Source: a bacterium (GTDB taxonomy: Bacteria; Desulfobacterota; Deferrisomatia; Deferrisomatales; BM512). From it: a stretch of 6,420 nucleotides of DNA. Below are positions 5,010 to 6,420 of this stretch, in pieces (within the stretch, counting starts at the first letter, position 1; each line of letters opens with the position of its first letter). A model generated the notes under the pieces. The model was not told the origin of the DNA. It was given only the letters and a program-made list of their open reading frames with translations, and ran no database searches. The stretch covers positions 1 through 6,420 of the forward strand of contig SRXB01000124.1 of assembly GCA_009724975.1 (NCBI GenBank). The letters run 5' to 3'. Position numbers and translations under genes: made by a program.

Positions 5010-6420
5010 TCAAGCCTTTCCCGATTTCTCCATTACGCGCCTTATTACCGAATCGAGGTCGCTGCGAAGGAGGGGCTTGGCCACAACCAGAACGACTCCC
5101 GCGCTGGAGCAGCTTGAGATGTCCACGTTTTCGCCGTAGCCCGTAACCAGAACCACCGGCGGGGCTTTTTGCGAGAAGTCGCGCATCTTCTGTGCCATTT
5201 TCACTCCATCCATTACCGGCATGGAGTAATCGGTTATCACTATGTCGAACTTTTCTTTCTTGGTGAGCTCGATCGCCTCTTCCGGCCCCTCGGCGCACTC
5301 GGTCATGTGGCCGAGCGAGGAAATGAGAGTCTGGTGGACATCTCTTACCTCCTGTTCGTCGTCAACCACAAGAATTTTGAGACTTGCGTCCGATCTGTTT
5401 TCACTCGTCATCGAAACCTCATTTTGCTTCACTCCGCCCGCGATGGGCAGATAGATAAAAAACGCGCTTCCCTTGCCCAGCTTGCTCGAAACATTAACAG
5501 ATCCCTTGCGGCTCTTAATGATACCGTGAACCACGGATAAGCCAAGCCCCGTTCCCTTGCTTGGCCCTTTTGTGGTGTAAAAGGGTTCGAAAATCTTTAG
5601 TCTCGTCTCATCGTCCAGTCCGACGCCATCGTCGCGCACCGTCAAAAGGGCGTAGGGGCCTGGAGTTAGCCCGTCGAGCAGCGTCGTAACAGTCACATCG
5701 ACTTTCCTCAGCGACAGCTCTATAAAACCCGCCCTGTCGCCTATGGCGTGGTATGCGTTTGTACAGAGGTTGAGGATTATCTGGTGAATCTCGGTCGAGC
5801 TTGCATAAACGCTTCCGCACTCTTCAAGATCGCTCGTAATGGAGATGAAGCTTGGTATGGTCGTCCTCACGAGGGCGATAGCTTCGTCCACCGATGCCTT
5901 CATGTTGGAATATTCTGCCATTTCGATCTCTTTGGAGGAGAACATGAGGAGCTTCCTCACGAGATCCTTGGCTCTCAGGGTGGTTTTTACGATGATTGAG
6001 AGAGATTTTTTGCGCGACTCCTCGTCGTCGGCCACATATTCGGCAATCTCGGCGCGCCCAAGGATTATGGATAATATATTGTTGAACTCGTGCGCCACGC
6101 CGCCGGCAAGAGTGCCCACGGCCTCAAGTTTTCTAGCGTGATGGAGCTGCTCCTCAAGTCTTTTCCTCGTCTCTTCGGCTTCGCGTTTTGTAGTGTAGTC
6201 GCGCAAAACCCCAAGTATTCCATCGCCGAACCGGCGGCCCCAGAAAAGTATGAGCATTTGAGCGCCGTTTGGGTCGGCAATGGCGAATTCTACGTTTACG
6301 ACTTCCTTCCTGCCGGACGTGGCTTCGTCAACCTCATTGAGAAAAGCGATGCGGTCGTTAGGGGAAATTATCTTGATAAGGCCGTTGAGCGTGGGCTCTT
6401 CAATGGAGCCTAAAAACGGA
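5010..6420 (-). CDS. Hybrid sensor histidine kinase/response regulator, C-terminal part (5' end off the window)
   Basis: The frame is open to the right edge, giving 469 residues; an internal ATG at 6257 is not the real start because the PAS-like sequence continues before it. Counting from the edge, residues 1 to about 75 are the end of a PAS domain, then a coiled linker. HisKA follows, with the phosphoacceptor His110 in 'AGGVAHEFNN'. The HATPase domain has an N box (Asn217, Asn222), G1 'DDGVGL' (263-268), an F box (about 277-280) and G2 'GTGLGL' (289-294). A receiver domain (about 346-465) has Asp353-Asp354, phosphoacceptor Asp397 in 'TDYSMP', Thr426 and Lys448, so it looks fully active. The protein autophosphorylates on His and passes phosphate to its own receiver, and probably on to a separate carrier, since no Hpt or output domain is seen. 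The signal is unknown; the N-terminal sensor lies outside the window. It precedes the DUF2279-like gene by 19 bases. Confidence 0.92.
   Translation of the reverse strand, partial: PFLGSIEEPTLNGLIKIISPNDRIAFLNEVDEATSGRKEVVNVEFAIADPNGAQMLILFWGRRFGDGILGVLRDYTTKREAEETRKRLEEQLHHARKLEAVGTLAGGVAHEFNNILSIILGRAEIAEYVADDEESRKKSLSIIVKTTLRAKDLVRKLLMFSSKEIEMAEYSNMKASVDEAIALVRTTIPSFISITSDLEECGSVYASSTEIHQIILNLCTNAYHAIGDRAGFIELSLRKVDVTVTTLLDGLTPGPYALLTVRDDGVGLDDETRLKIFEPFYTTKGPSKGTGLGLSVVHGIIKSRKGSVNVSSKLGKGSAFFIYLPIAGGVKQNEVSMTSENRSDASLKILVVDDEQEVRDVHQTLISSLGHMTECAEGPEEAIELTKKEKFDIVITDYSMPVMDGVKMAQKMRDFSQKAPPVVLVTGYGENVDISSCSSAGVVLVVAKPLLRSDLDSVIRRVMEKSGKA

Noticed and set aside
5003..5027. ATCGG/CCGAT inverted repeat between kinase and DUF2279-like gene as a terminator
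   Set aside because: A five-bp stem with a loop of about 15 bases and no U tract is too weak; the 19-base gap and shared strand point to co-transcription.

Overview
The window reads as chromosome of a Gram-negative bacterium of moderately high GC. Two genes encode envelope proteins with Sec signal peptides, one of them a TorF-type putative porin, and there is a near-consensus sigma-54 promoter. A hybrid sensor kinase carries an H-box style common in Desulfobacterota/Deltaproteobacteria, and a membrane glycosyltransferase-like protein is fused to TPR repeats. The deltaproteobacterial assignment is an inference from gene style, not a demonstrated placement. I see no tRNA, rRNA, CRISPR array, insertion sequence or phage gene.

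Layout, left to right. 1-534 (minus) is the N-terminal 178 residues of a putative outer-membrane porin that runs off the left edge. 535-831 is its upstream region, with a sigma-54-like promoter at 614-630 and an AT-rich repeat and palindrome cluster at about 669-750. A strong hairpin terminator (832-864) closes the next unit, a 75-residue secreted Ala/Pro/Glu-rich protein (881-1108, minus). The leader of that gene has three consecutive hairpins, and farther upstream lies a cluster of GTAGGG boxes. 1362-3365 (minus) encodes a TMTC/PMT-like multi-spanning membrane protein with about seven C-terminal TPRs. Divergent from it, 3513-4127 (plus) encodes a 204-residue protein I do not recognise. It converges, with only 8 bases between stops, on 4136-4990 (minus), a secreted DUF2279-like protein. 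That gene lies 19 bases downstream of 5010-6420 (minus), the C-terminal 469 residues of a PAS-HisKA-HATPase-receiver hybrid kinase that runs off the right edge.

How the genes fit together. The kinase and the DUF2279-like gene form a likely operon, pairing a phosphorelay sensor with an exported protein. The porin and the Ala/Pro-rich gene lie on the same strand, but the terminator and separate promoter regions make them separate units, each with an elaborate control region. The parts least explained by known families are the Ala/Pro-rich gene with its structured leader and the 204-residue orphan protein. I found no convincing complete new multi-gene system.
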